64,000 nucleotides of DNA, taken from contig CAWCRU010000042.1 in assembly GCA_963798075.1 (NCBI GenBank), positions 1 to 64,000 on the forward strand. The letters are read 5' to 3'. Shown one piece after another: positions 56,849 through 64,000 of the stretch. Both the position numbers and the translations under genes were made by a program. The DNA is from DATAOG01 sp963798075 (lineage in GTDB: Bacteria; Pseudomonadota; Alphaproteobacteria; Geminicoccales; Geminicoccaceae). The notes beneath the pieces were generated by a model. That model ran no database searches. It was given only the letters and a program-made list of their open reading frames with translations, and was not told the origin of the DNA. Every line of letters begins with the position of its first letter. Positions within the stretch are counted from its first letter, which is position 1.

Positions 56849-57784
56849 ATGTCGCTGTCCAGGGAGCAGGAGCAGGAGATCGAGGCGCAAAGGGCGGCGA
56901 CGACCCCGACCCGGCGCGCGACGGTGCCGGCGCTCGAGGAGATCCTGTATGAGCCGCTGCCGGTGCTGGACCGCGGCTTCGTGCGGGTGATCGACTACAT
57001 GGGCGATGACGCCGCGATCGTGCAGGCGGCGCGGGTATCGTATGGCCGCGGCACCAAGAAGGTCAGCGACGATCGCGGGCTGATCAACTACCTCATGCGC
57101 ATGCGCCACACCAGCCCGTTCGAGATGTGCGAGCTCAAGCTCCACGTCAAGCTGCCGATCTTTGTCGCCCGCCAGTGGATCCGGCACCGGACCGCCAACG
57201 TCAACGAGTATTCGGCCCGCTATTCGGTCATGCAGGACGAGTTCTACCAGCCCGCGCCCGAACAGCTCGCGGTCCAGTCGACCGGCAACCGGCAGGGCCG
57301 CGGCAGGGTGCTCGAGGGCGCCGAGGCCCTGGACGTGCAGCGCACGCTCAAGCGCGGCGCCGAGGGCGCCTACGAGCGCTACCTCGGCCTCCTCAATCTG
57401 GACGAAGCCGGCGAGCCGATCGACCCCGATCGCGACGGGCTTGCGCGCGAACTCGCGCGCATCGTCCTGCCGCTCAATACCTACACCGAGTGGTACTGGA
57501 AGACCGACCTGCACAACTTCCTTCATTTCATATCTTTACGAGCTGATCCTCATGCACAGTATGAGATCCGCGCCTATGCCGAGGTCCTGCTCGAGGTCGC
57601 GCGCCGCTGGGTGCCGCTGACTTGTGCCGCCTTCGTCGACTACCGGCTCGAGGGCAGGATGTTGTCGGCCAAGGCGCTGGCGGTCGTCCGCCGCCGGCTC
57701 AAGGGTCTGCCGGTGGAGCAGGCGGACAGCGGGCTGGGTGCGCGCGAGTGGCGCGAGCTTGCGCACCTCCTGGAACTGGACTGA
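56849..57784 (+). CDS. thyX: Flavin-dependent thymidylate synthase
   Basis: A 311-residue FAD enzyme that makes dTMP from dUMP with methylene-tetrahydrofolate and NADPH. The ThyX motif RHRTANVNEYSARY lies at residues 112-125. Substrate residues near FVARQWIRHR and TYTEWYWKTDLHNFLHFISLRAD are also present. ATG 56849 follows GAGGAG at good spacing; the frame is open 17 codons earlier. It is divergent from the ssrA/sspB/fumC group. Confidence 0.94.
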   Translation: MSLSREQEQEIEAQRAATTPTRRATVPALEEILYEPLPVLDRGFVRVIDYMGDDAAIVQAARVSYGRGTKKVSDDRGLINYLMRMRHTSPFEMCELKLHVKLPIFVARQWIRHRTANVNEYSARYSVMQDEFYQPAPEQLAVQSTGNRQGRGRVLEGAEALDVQRTLKRGAEGAYERYLGLLNLDEAGEPIDPDRDGLARELARIVLPLNTYTEWYWKTDLHNFLHFISLRADPHAQYEIRAYAEVLLEVARRWVPLTCAAFVDYRLEGRMLSAKALAVVRRRLKGLPVEQADSGLGAREWRELAHLLELD

Positions 57785-57847
57785 GTCATCGCCGTTGGCC
57801 TCGCGGCGGTAGCGGCTATCCTGACCTCGCGGAGCCTGAGCCTGGAA

Positions 57848-58276
57848 ATGCAGAGACGGCGGCTGTTCTTCGACGAGAAGAGGATGTCGGCGGATGTTGC
57901 CGACGTGCTCGAGGCCGCCGCCCTGCTGGAGGTCACCGAGTTCGAGCTGTTCGGCATCGCCTATCGGCGCTGGTACGGCACGAAGGTCGGGGAGCAGGAC
58001 CTCGAGCGTCTCTATCTCCCCTATATGTTCCACGGCCGGGTGCCGCTATGGGTGCGCCAGCTGACGCGCGAGGTGATCGCGCGCGCCGAGGCCGATTGCC
58101 TGGACCCGAAGAGCTTCGGCGTCCTGCCCAAGCCCTTGTCCATGGACATGTACAACCGGGGACTGCGCTATTTTCTCTGGCTCACGGTGATTTTCGGCAC
58201 CTTGCTGACCGGTGCTGCGACCGTCGCCCCGCTGGCGCCTTGGTATCAGTCCTGCTATCTCCCGCCTTGCTATTGA
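57848..58276 (+). CDS. Protein of unknown function with C-terminal membrane segment
   Basis: A 142-residue protein. The first 105 residues are soluble and helix-rich (ADVADVLEAAALLEVTEFELFGIAYRRWYG, FHGRVPLWVRQLTREVIARAEAD). One hydrophobic segment follows (YFLWLTVIFGTLLTGAATVAPL), then a short tail with two cysteines, so it is probably tail-anchored in the inner membrane. No family is recognised. It follows thyX in the same direction by 63 bases. Confidence 0.65.
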   Translation: MQRRRLFFDEKRMSADVADVLEAAALLEVTEFELFGIAYRRWYGTKVGEQDLERLYLPYMFHGRVPLWVRQLTREVIARAEADCLDPKSFGVLPKPLSMDMYNRGLRYFLWLTVIFGTLLTGAATVAPLAPWYQSCYLPPCY

Positions 58277-58302
58277 CCCGGAGGCCCTCGAAAGCCCGGG
58301 CG

Positions 58303-58625
58303 ATGGAGAGTCCGGTCAACTGGATCTTCGTCCTGGTCACGGGCGCGGTCGCCTATCACGGCATCACTTACCGCCGTCCGGACGGCGAGCGCGACTTCGT
58401 GCGCACCTCTGTTCGGCTGCAGAGCACTCCTGTTCTGTCTGCGGGTCCTGTTCTTCGACATCCTCCGGCTGAGCTCGTGGTCCGGGTCTGCGCGAAGCGC
58501 CACGCGCCGCCCCCTGCCGGCGCCCGATGTTGGGCTTGGCCGCCGACACGACTACCACATCCTGCCGTTTCTGCGCCCGCGCCTACCATATCTGCAGGTT
58601 GCCCTCGCCAGCGACATTGAATAGC
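58303..58625 (+). pseudogene. Possible frameshifted small membrane protein
   Basis: From ATG 58303 the frame reads MESPVNWIFVLVTGAVAYHG and continues to about GERDFVRTS. A different frame then reads LFGCRALLFCLRVLFFDILRL and ends at TAG 58623-58625. The first frame continues only as a Pro/Arg-rich sequence. A single missing base near 58408 would join them into a protein of about 107 residues with two membrane segments. No family is recognised, and a short intact gene or chance cannot be excluded. Confidence 0.35.
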
Positions 58626-58658
58626 GGGGTAAGCTTGATTCTTTCGGTGTGTTTGCTA

Positions 58659-58673
58659 ATTTTCGGAAAATTG
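58659..58673 (+). promoter_or_regulatory. A+T-rich dyad upstream of the TPR gene
   Basis: AATTTTC-G-GAAAATT is a perfect 7+1+7 palindrome ending 13 bases before the first ATG of the TPR gene, in a locally A+T-rich stretch that contains TTGATT about 24 bases before it. It is too tightly spaced for an RNA hairpin and looks like an operator. The binding protein is unknown. Confidence 0.4.
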
Positions 58674-58686
58674 TCAGGCGAATGTC

Positions 58687-60315
58687 ATGAGGTCGAGAAC
58701 AACCACGGCTCAAGTGGTCGTCCCCCGCCGAGGACGCGGCGATCATTTGCCGAAGCGGGAAGCCATGACCGTGGTCCGCGACCGAGCCGACGACGCCGGG
58801 GCGAAGCTGCCGACCCCGGTCTTTCGGCCCTGGCCGCCCCGCCCCGCGACGCTGCCGGCGCCCCCTCGCGCTTTGATCCAACCCTGCTTCGTCCGCCCGT
58901 CACCTCCAGCCCTTTCTGGGATCGCCGGCCCAGCCGCGGGCGAACCGGTCGCCGCTGCCGCCGACCACCAGGACCACCAGCACTGCGCGAAATGGCCCGC
59001 GCGCCCGCCGCGGTTCGCCCGCTTCGTGGCTGCGCTCGAGTTGCGCGGCGGCGCGCGCGGGTCGGCGCCCGCGGACGCCGACCCATGGCACGATGCCCGG
59101 GCCCGGACAGCCGCCCGACCCCCGGCGGAGATGCCCCCGGCCGGCGGTCGCCGGCTGATGCAAGGCGACCTCGCATCGCTCGCGGCGATCGAGCGTGGGC
59201 TGCGCCGGCTCGCGGTCCGCCGTGCGGCTCTGCTGATCGGTGCCGCGGGTGCGGCCGCCCTTGTGTTGATCGCCCTGTTCGAGCCGACGGGCGGTCGGGA
59301 TCGGGCCCGGCTGGTCGAACCGCCGGCGGAGGCCGGCGCCCTGGTGCGGGCGCCGCCGACCCCCGATCGCTACCGGCCCGCGGCCGATCGGGGGACCCCG
59401 GGCATGCCGGGCCCGCTGCTAGTCGCGAACCGGTCGCCGTCGATCGATATCGGCCATTCGCGCCCAGAGGCGCCCGAACCGGCGGACAGTTCCGCTCCGC
59501 CCGGACCGGTGGCAATAGTCGACGCAGCGATCCCCGGGACGAGCGAGCCGGCGATCGATCCCGCTCCGCCCCAAGCGGCGGCCGCAGCCGGCGCGGCAAT
59601 CCCAGGAACGACCGAGCCGCCGACCGATCCCGCTCCGCCTCAAGCGGTGGCCGCAGTAGGCGTGGCGATCCCCGAGACGACCGAGCCGTCGACCGATCCC
59701 GCTCCGATCCCCGCGAGCCTCGCCCACGCCAGCACGGCGGTCGCGGCGGCGCCGCCCCGGAGCAAAGATTCCACTCTCGGCCCCGCCGCCGACGGCAAGA
59801 TTGCTGCCCTTGCGGTCGGCAGCGGCGCAGCGAGCGAACCGGCGACCGAGGACGACGATCCGCTCTATGATCTGGCCCATCGGCTGCAGCAAAAGGGCGA
59901 CGTCGTGCAGGCGATCGAGGCCTACCGCATGGCCGCCTTAGCCAACCCGCAGCACGCCGCGACCTACTACGACTGGGGCTATCTGTTGCAGCAGCATGGC
60001 GACGAGCAAGGCGCGCGCCAGAAGTACCTGCTCACTCTCCACTACGCGCCCCGACATCCCTTCGCTCATTACAATCTCGGCTACATCTTCCAAAAGCATG
60101 GTGACTATTCCCGTGCCATCCAGCACTACCAGGCAGCGATCGCTGCCAATCCCTCCTTTTTCTGGTCATGGTACAATCTCGGCTACATCAGGCAACAGCA
60201 AGGTCAGTACCGGGCCGCCTTGGCCGACTATCGGAAATCGATCGAGGTCGACCCGAAGCACGCCTTGTCCTACGAGAACATCGCTACCATCCTGCGCTAC
60301 CATCGGACCGAGTGA
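58687..60315 (+). CDS. TPR-repeat protein with membrane anchor and proline/alanine-rich linker
   Basis: From ATG 58687 the protein has 542 residues. The first ~155 are low-complexity and may not be translated; ATG 58765 and ATG 59158 are other possible starts. A hydrophobic segment (about 180-198) would anchor it. A long Pro/Ala/Thr linker contains a 23-residue repeat (AIPGTTEPPTDPAPPQ...). Residues about 390-542 are at least four TPR repeats (DPLYDLAHRLQQKGD, NPQHAATYYDWGYLLQQHGD, PFAHYNLGYIFQKHGDY, FFWSWYNLGYIRQQQGQY), a protein-binding scaffold facing the periplasm. No enzymatic motif is seen. Confidence 0.7.
   Translation: MRSRTTTAQVVVPRRGRGDHLPKREAMTVVRDRADDAGAKLPTPVFRPWPPRPATLPAPPRALIQPCFVRPSPPALSGIAGPAAGEPVAAAADHQDHQHCAKWPARPPRFARFVAALELRGGARGSAPADADPWHDARARTAARPPAEMPPAGGRRLMQGDLASLAAIERGLRRLAVRRAALLIGAAGAAALVLIALFEPTGGRDRARLVEPPAEAGALVRAPPTPDRYRPAADRGTPGMPGPLLVANRSPSIDIGHSRPEAPEPADSSAPPGPVAIVDAAIPGTSEPAIDPAPPQAAAAAGAAIPGTTEPPTDPAPPQAVAAVGVAIPETTEPSTDPAPIPASLAHASTAVAAAPPRSKDSTLGPAADGKIAALAVGSGAASEPATEDDDPLYDLAHRLQQKGDVVQAIEAYRMAALANPQHAATYYDWGYLLQQHGDEQGARQKYLLTLHYAPRHPFAHYNLGYIFQKHGDYSRAIQHYQAAIAANPSFFWSWYNLGYIRQQQGQYRAALADYRKSIEVDPKHALSYENIATILRYHRTE
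59527..59712 (+). repeat. Tandem 69-base repeat within the TPR gene linker
   Basis: Two full and one partial diverged copies begin at 59527, 59596 and 59665, exactly 69 bases apart, each starting GC(A/G)ATCCC. They encode AIPGTSEPAIDPAPPQ, AIPGTTEPPTDPAPPQ and AIPETTEPSTDPAPIP. The repeat keeps the reading frame and lengthens the flexible linker. Confidence 0.8.
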
Positions 60316-60345
60316 CCGGCGCGCCGGGCGGACGGCCGCACCGGG

Positions 60346-61893
60346 TCAGAGCCGGGCCTCGATCAGGAAGGGGCCGGGCGTCGCGAGCGCCCGCTCGAGC
60401 AGGCGGGCGAGCTCGCCGGCATCCTCGGTCGCCGCCGCGTCGACGCCCAGCCCCTGCGCCAGCGCCAACCAGTCGAGCGCCGGCCGGTCGAGCTCCATCA
60501 TGTCGCGCGCGGTCCGGCCCGGGCGCTCAACCCCGACGTTGCGCATCTCGCCTTGCAGGATCGCATAGCTGCGGTTGGAGAGGATGACCGTGGTCACGTC
60601 CAGGCCCTCGCGCGCCTGGGTCCAGAGCGCCTGGAGGGTGTACATGGCGCTGCCGTCGGCCTCGAGCGAGACGACCCTGCGGTCGGGGCAGGCGATCGCT
60701 GCGCCGGTCGCCAGCGGCAGGCCGCAGCCGATCGCACCACCCGTCACCTGCAGCCAGCTGTGCGGCCGGGCGCTTCGGGTCAGCGCGAAGAAATTGCGGC
60801 CGACCGAGACGGACTCGTCGGCAACGATGGCGTCTTCGGGCAGCACCGCCGCGAGCGCCAGGGCGATCTTGTCGCCCGTGAGAGCCCCGCTCGGCGGCGC
60901 CGGCGGATCGAAGCCTGCGACCGGTGCCGCCTGTCGCGGCGCGCCCAGCCGGTCGGCCAGCTCCTCGAGCGCGCCCACCAGATCGTCCCCGGGCCCGGCC
61001 AAGCGATGGACCGCCGCCCCTTCGGGGGCGAGCCGGCTGGGCTTGCCCGGATAGGCGAAGAAGGCCGCCGGCTCGCTCGTGCCGACCAGGATCACGTGGC
61101 CGACGCCCGCGAGCTGAGCCAACGCCTGGTCGACCGGATAGCGCAGCCGGTCGACCGGCACCCGCCCGGCGCCGCGCTCGAGACGCGCGTTGCTCATCTG
61201 CGCGAGCGGCAGCGCTCCGGTCTCGGCGGCGATCCGCCCGGCCGCCGCCAGGCCCGCCGCGCCCAGCGCCTTGCCGGTCATGAACAAAAGGCAGCGCGCG
61301 CCCGAGCGCAGCAGGGTCGCGATCGCCTCGATCCGGGCTGCGGGCACCGGGGCCGGCGCCAGTGTTTCCGACAGCGCCAGGACGGGCTCGCCGCCCTCGT
61401 TCCAGGCCGCATCGCCCGGCAGGATCAGGGTTGCGATCCGCCCGGGCGGGGTGCACGCGGCCGCGATCGCATCGGCCGCCGCCCGGCCGACCTCAATCGG
61501 CGTCCGGGCGGTCCGCACCCAGTCCGAGAAGGGCCGCGCAACCGCCTCGAGGTCGGTCTCGAGCGGCGAGGCGAGGCCTTGGTGATGGGTCGCGTGCTCG
61601 CCCACGATGTTGACCATCGGCGAGCGCGCCCGGCGCGCGTTGTGCACATTCGCGAGCCCGTTGGCCAGCCCCGGACCGAGGTGCAAGAGCGTGATCGCGG
61701 GCAGGCCTGCCATGCGCGCATAGCCATCGGCCGCCCCGGTCACGACGCCCTCGAACAGGCCGAGCACCGAGCGGATGCCGGGCACCTGATCGAGCGCGGC
61801 CAGCAGGTGCATCTCGGAGGTGCCCGGATTGGCGAAACAGACTTCGATGCCGCCGGCGAGCAACGTCCTGATCAGGCTCTCCGCCCCGTTCAT
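60346..61893 (-). CDS. Thiamine-diphosphate enzyme, acetolactate-synthase-like
   Basis: A 515-residue ThDP enzyme. The N-terminal domain has the catalytic Glu48 in LFEGVVTGAADGYARM and the GTSEMHLLAAL start. The cofactor motif in the C-terminal domain is LEADGSAMYTLQALWTQ...LSNRSYAIL, close to the usual GDG...NN. It is shorter than IlvB and probably a decarboxylase or ligase of the benzoylformate/acetolactate group; it is not the biosynthetic enzyme, which is at 28.9 kb. GGGAGG precedes ATG 61893. It is convergent with the TPR gene. The substrate is unknown. Confidence 0.85.
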   Translation of the reverse strand: MNGAESLIRTLLAGGIEVCFANPGTSEMHLLAALDQVPGIRSVLGLFEGVVTGAADGYARMAGLPAITLLHLGPGLANGLANVHNARRARSPMVNIVGEHATHHQGLASPLETDLEAVARPFSDWVRTARTPIEVGRAAADAIAAACTPPGRIATLILPGDAAWNEGGEPVLALSETLAPAPVPAARIEAIATLLRSGARCLLFMTGKALGAAGLAAAGRIAAETGALPLAQMSNARLERGAGRVPVDRLRYPVDQALAQLAGVGHVILVGTSEPAAFFAYPGKPSRLAPEGAAVHRLAGPGDDLVGALEELADRLGAPRQAAPVAGFDPPAPPSGALTGDKIALALAAVLPEDAIVADESVSVGRNFFALTRSARPHSWLQVTGGAIGCGLPLATGAAIACPDRRVVSLEADGSAMYTLQALWTQAREGLDVTTVILSNRSYAILQGEMRNVGVERPGRTARDMMELDRPALDWLALAQGLGVDAAATEDAGELARLLERALATPGPFLIEARL

Positions 61894-61968
61894 GTCCAGC
61901 TGCCTCCCGATGTTCCTGCGTCCCCTCACCTAGCCCAGTCGGGCGGCGAGCGCGAGCCCCCGAACCCC

Positions 61969-62328
61969 TCAGGTCGCCGAGGCGGCAAGCGCCCAGATCA
62001 GGCTGAGCACGCGGGCGAGGTCGGCCAACAGCCGCGGCCCCGCATAGGCGCCGGCGCTCCGCCAGACCGCGACCAGCACGATGAGGTTGTAAGGGATCGG
62101 CAGAGCGGCGACGACCACCGCCAGCACGGCCGACAGATCGGCCGCAAGCAGCGCCATCGCGAGCAACGTCGCCACGAGGTTCAGCGCCGTCCCCAAGATC
62201 ACCGCATACCACCAAAACGCCGTCCCGAGCGGCAGCGCGTCGGCCCATAGCCGGCCCAGGCCTTCGCCAGGGCGCGTCCCTCGCCCGGCGCGATCGCGAT
62301 GCACTCTCGGATCGGCCGTGTCGCTCAC
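61969..62328 (-). CDS. Small membrane protein of unknown function
   Basis: A 119-residue protein with an Arg-rich N-terminus of about 30 residues and three hydrophobic segments (AFWWYAVILGTALNLVATLLAM, LSAVLAVVVAALPIPYNLIVLVAVW, LARVLSLIWALAASA). No family is recognised. It lies between the TPR gene at 62.4 kb and the ThDP enzyme gene, all on the minus strand with short gaps, so they may share a transcript. Confidence 0.6.
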   Translation of the reverse strand: MSDTADPRVHRDRAGRGTRPGEGLGRLWADALPLGTAFWWYAVILGTALNLVATLLAMALLAADLSAVLAVVVAALPIPYNLIVLVAVWRSAGAYAGPRLLADLARVLSLIWALAASAT

Positions 62329-62353
62329 GGCCCGGCCCTACCGGGTCGTCTCG

Positions 62354-62962
62354 TCATTGCTGATACGGGCGCTGCTGGGCGTCGAGCTCGGGTTGGCGCA
62401 GCGTGCGCTCGGCCTCGGGCTTGGCGAACTCGGCGCGCAGATAGGCCGCGCGGTCGGCGATGGTCGGCGGCGGCTCCGGCTGGTTGCGCAGGAAGCGGGT
62501 CAGCCAGTGCGGCCCTTCGGCGAGCTTGGGTTCAAGGTCGAGGGCGCGCGTATAGTCGGCCAGCGCTTCCTCGTGGCGGCCCGTGGTATCGAACAGGATG
62601 CCGCGATTGGCATAGGTCGCGCCGAAGTCCGGGGCGCGCGCGATCGCCTCGTCGTAGGCCGTGAGCGCCTCGTCGTAGCGGCCCTGCTGGTGCAGGCTCT
62701 GGGCAAGTCCCCGGAGCGCGAACAGGTGCTCCGGGGCCGCCGCCAGGGCTTCTCGATAGTCGGCCTCGGCGCGGGCGTAGTCGCCGTCCACGAAGGCCTG
62801 GTCGCCGGCGAAATAGGCCATGTCGCCGGGCGCCGCCGCGGCGAAAAACCTGTCGTACGCCGCCCAGCCGAGGAACAGGACCGCCATGGCCACCGCGACC
62901 GCCTTGAGCGCGCGGGTCAAGCGGTCATCGCCTTGCCGGCGGTCGATGCGCCGCTCAGCCAT
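62354..62962 (-). CDS. Membrane-anchored TPR-repeat protein
   Basis: A 202-residue protein. A hydrophobic segment (about residues 20-40, LKAVAVAMAVLFLGWAAYDRF) is followed by three TPR units (DGDYARAEADYREALAAAPEH, QGRYDEALTAYDEAIARAPDF, TGRHEEALADYTRALDLEPKL) and a charged C-terminal tail. It probably scaffolds other proteins on the periplasmic side. ATG 62962 lies 8 bases inside the end of the upstream membrane-protein gene, so translation is coupled. Confidence 0.75.
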   Translation of the reverse strand: MAERRIDRRQGDDRLTRALKAVAVAMAVLFLGWAAYDRFFAAAAPGDMAYFAGDQAFVDGDYARAEADYREALAAAPEHLFALRGLAQSLHQQGRYDEALTAYDEAIARAPDFGATYANRGILFDTTGRHEEALADYTRALDLEPKLAEGPHWLTRFLRNQPEPPPTIADRAAYLRAEFAKPEAERTLRQPELDAQQRPYQQ

Positions 62963-63221
62963 CGGCCGCGCCAGGGATTGCCCGATAGCTGGCCATATCC
63001 AGGATCTGGTAGTTGAACAACGCCGAGAACACCGTGCAGACGATGACCGCGATGAAGCACGCCCGATTGCGCTGACCAAGGCGCTCCACCTCGGTGACGG
63101 CTTCACCCCGCTTGCGTTCGAGACGGCGCACGCTCAGCACCCAGATCATCTTCGAGGCCGGCCAGAACAGCAGCGCCGCGAGCACCGCGACCGACAGCCA
63201 GTAGTAGGTCCAAGGCGACAT
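62955..63221 (-). CDS. Two-segment membrane protein of unknown function
   Basis: An 88-residue protein with two hydrophobic segments (YYWLSVAVLAALLFWPASKMIWVL and ACFIAVIVCTVFSALFNYQIL) separated by a charged linker (RRLERKRGEAVTEVERLGQRN). No family is recognised. It overlaps the following TPR gene by 8 bases, which suggests that the two proteins act together. It lies just downstream of the symporter's terminator. Confidence 0.65.
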   Translation of the reverse strand: MSPWTYYWLSVAVLAALLFWPASKMIWVLSVRRLERKRGEAVTEVERLGQRNRACFIAVIVCTVFSALFNYQILDMASYRAIPGAADG

Positions 63222-63292
63222 CGGCAGATCCGAGCAGCCGGGTCCGAAGCGAAGCTTAGCGCGACGGGCCCATCCCGAAAATCCACCGGGCG

Positions 63293-63324
63293 CAAAAAAT
63301 GAAAGGAGGGGCCCAAGCCCCTCC
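63293..63324 (-). terminator. Intrinsic terminator of the symporter gene
   Basis: Read on the minus strand, GGAGGGGC-TTGG-GCCCCTCC forms an 8-base-pair stem with a 4-base loop, followed by TTTCATTTTTT. It ends the symporter transcript 27 bases after its stop. Confidence 0.8.
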
Positions 63325-63350
63325 CCTCACCGTCGTCAGCCGCGCCCGCC

Positions 63351-64000
63351 TCAGATGGCGGCCCGCTCGCGCTCGATCTCGGCGACGTCCTCGGCCAAGG
63401 ATTCGACCTCGGTCTCGGGCACCGTCGACATCTGCATGCTGTAGGCCAGGAAATACATCATCATGACGCCCAGCGCCCAGAACAGGATCTGCCAGGCCCA
63501 GATCGACGGCATGCCGAAGGTCCAGGTAGACGCGTCGGTCGGATTACCGAAGACCCAGTTGCCGATCACGGCACCCGGGCCGATGCCGAAGAAGAACCAG
63601 GCGAGCGTCACGATCCAGGCGGTCGGCACCAGCCGGCGCTTCTCCGGCGGCAGCGAGGCGTGCTGGGCCAGGAAGTTGTGGAACTCCATCTTGCGGTCGA
63701 GGTCATCACGGGTGATCGCCGAGACGATGATCGCGACCAGGAAGTTGAAGATGATGCCCCAGCCCGCCGAGTGGATGGTCCAGGGCCAGCGGCCCCAGGC
63801 CTCGATGCCGAAGGTCGACGGTCCGTCGGTGATCGTGACCACGATCAGGCCGACGATCAGCCCGAGGATCACGCCCTGGCGGGTCAGCCACGGCCAGTAG
63901 CAGACCGCGATCAGCGCCGGCCACATCGGCCGCAGGGCCCGCGCGTTCAACCTTTCGCCTGGGCGTCGCTGCGGTAGTCGGTCTCCAAAAGGTTGCCCTG
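63351..64000 (-). CDS. Sodium:solute symporter, C-terminal part (partial)
   Basis: The readable part (about 199 residues from 63950) is the C-terminal end of an SSS-family sodium symporter. Membrane segments include WPALIAVCYWPWLTRQGVILG and AGWGIIFNFLVAIIVSAI. They are followed by the cytoplasmic loop TRDDLDRKMEFHNFLAQHASLPPEKRRLVPTAW and two more segments. The frame is open to the window edge, but upstream of about 63945 it stops looking like a membrane protein. Another frame there reads QGNLLETDYRSDAQAKG and stops at TGA 63948-63950. A missing base at this point, or a separate gene, would explain it. Confidence 0.75.
   Translation of the reverse strand, partial: GQPFGDRLPQRRPGERLNARALRPMWPALIAVCYWPWLTRQGVILGLIVGLIVVTITDGPSTFGIEAWGRWPWTIHSAGWGIIFNFLVAIIVSAITRDDLDRKMEFHNFLAQHASLPPEKRRLVPTAWIVTLAWFFFGIGPGAVIGNWVFGNPTDASTWTFGMPSIWAWQILFWALGVMMMYFLAYSMQMSTVPETEVESLAEDVAEIERERAAI

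Overview
The window is a strongly G+C-rich chromosomal segment of an alphaproteobacterium. The evidence is a circularly permuted two-piece tmRNA gene, an atpHAGDC cluster without the Fo genes, the serB/miaA/degP/DUF2065/hflC/hflK neighbourhood, a GEAS-type acetolactate synthase, and several TRAP and Liv transporters. Rhodospirillales-like or related lineages fit best; this is inference, because no phylogenetic marker was searched. No rRNA, tRNA, CRISPR array or insertion sequence was found.

Layout. 0-2.8 kb: end of a branched-chain amino-acid ABC operon (livM end, livG, livF), then galE and a small zinc-ribbon gene on the other strand. 2.9-9.8 kb: a metallo-beta-lactamase-fold hydrolase, then a catabolic unit made of a DapA-family lyase, a complete TRAP transporter (dctPQM), a Gfo/Idh oxidoreductase and an IclR regulator. 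Three copies of an IclR-type palindrome sit in front of the lyase and the regulator. 10-12 kb: an M15 peptidase, a secreted protein of unknown function and tag. 12-15.9 kb: a second TRAP system divergent from a sugar-isomerase-like TIM barrel. 15.9-16.5 kb: a vapBC toxin-antitoxin pair. 16.6-22.4 kb: the rod-shape operon mreB-mreC-mreD-mrdA-rodA, read on the minus strand; mreB carries an apparent +1 frameshift. 22.5-31.8 kb: branched-chain amino-acid synthesis (leuA, ilvC, ilvH, ilvB), with a RidA homologue, an SGNH hydrolase, a broken Uma2 gene and miaA. 31.8-40.6 kb: serB, degP, a DUF2065 protein, hflC/hflK, mrp/apbC, an AI-2E family permease and an Ada-like DNA repair protein. 40.7-41.3 kb: a DUF433/DUF5615 toxin-antitoxin pair. 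41.7-50.8 kb: a hydratase, F1-ATPase genes, priA and xerC. 50.9-57.8 kb: an AsmA-family protein, fumC, sspB, the tmRNA gene ssrA, and thyX. 57.8-64 kb: small membrane proteins, two TPR proteins, a thiamine-diphosphate enzyme and the C-terminal part of a sodium:solute symporter that runs off the window.

Functional links. The IclR palindromes tie the lyase/TRAP/oxidoreductase unit to the regulator at its end. ssrA lies directly upstream of sspB on the same strand, pairing the trans-translation tag with the adaptor that delivers tagged proteins to ClpXP. RidA sits next to ilvC in the pathway whose enzymes it usually protects.

A recurrent oddity is a set of single-base indels in otherwise good genes: mreB, serB, the Uma2 gene, two small unknown genes and the symporter. 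Gene decay or base-level assembly error could each explain them. This should be settled before any of these genes is called broken.
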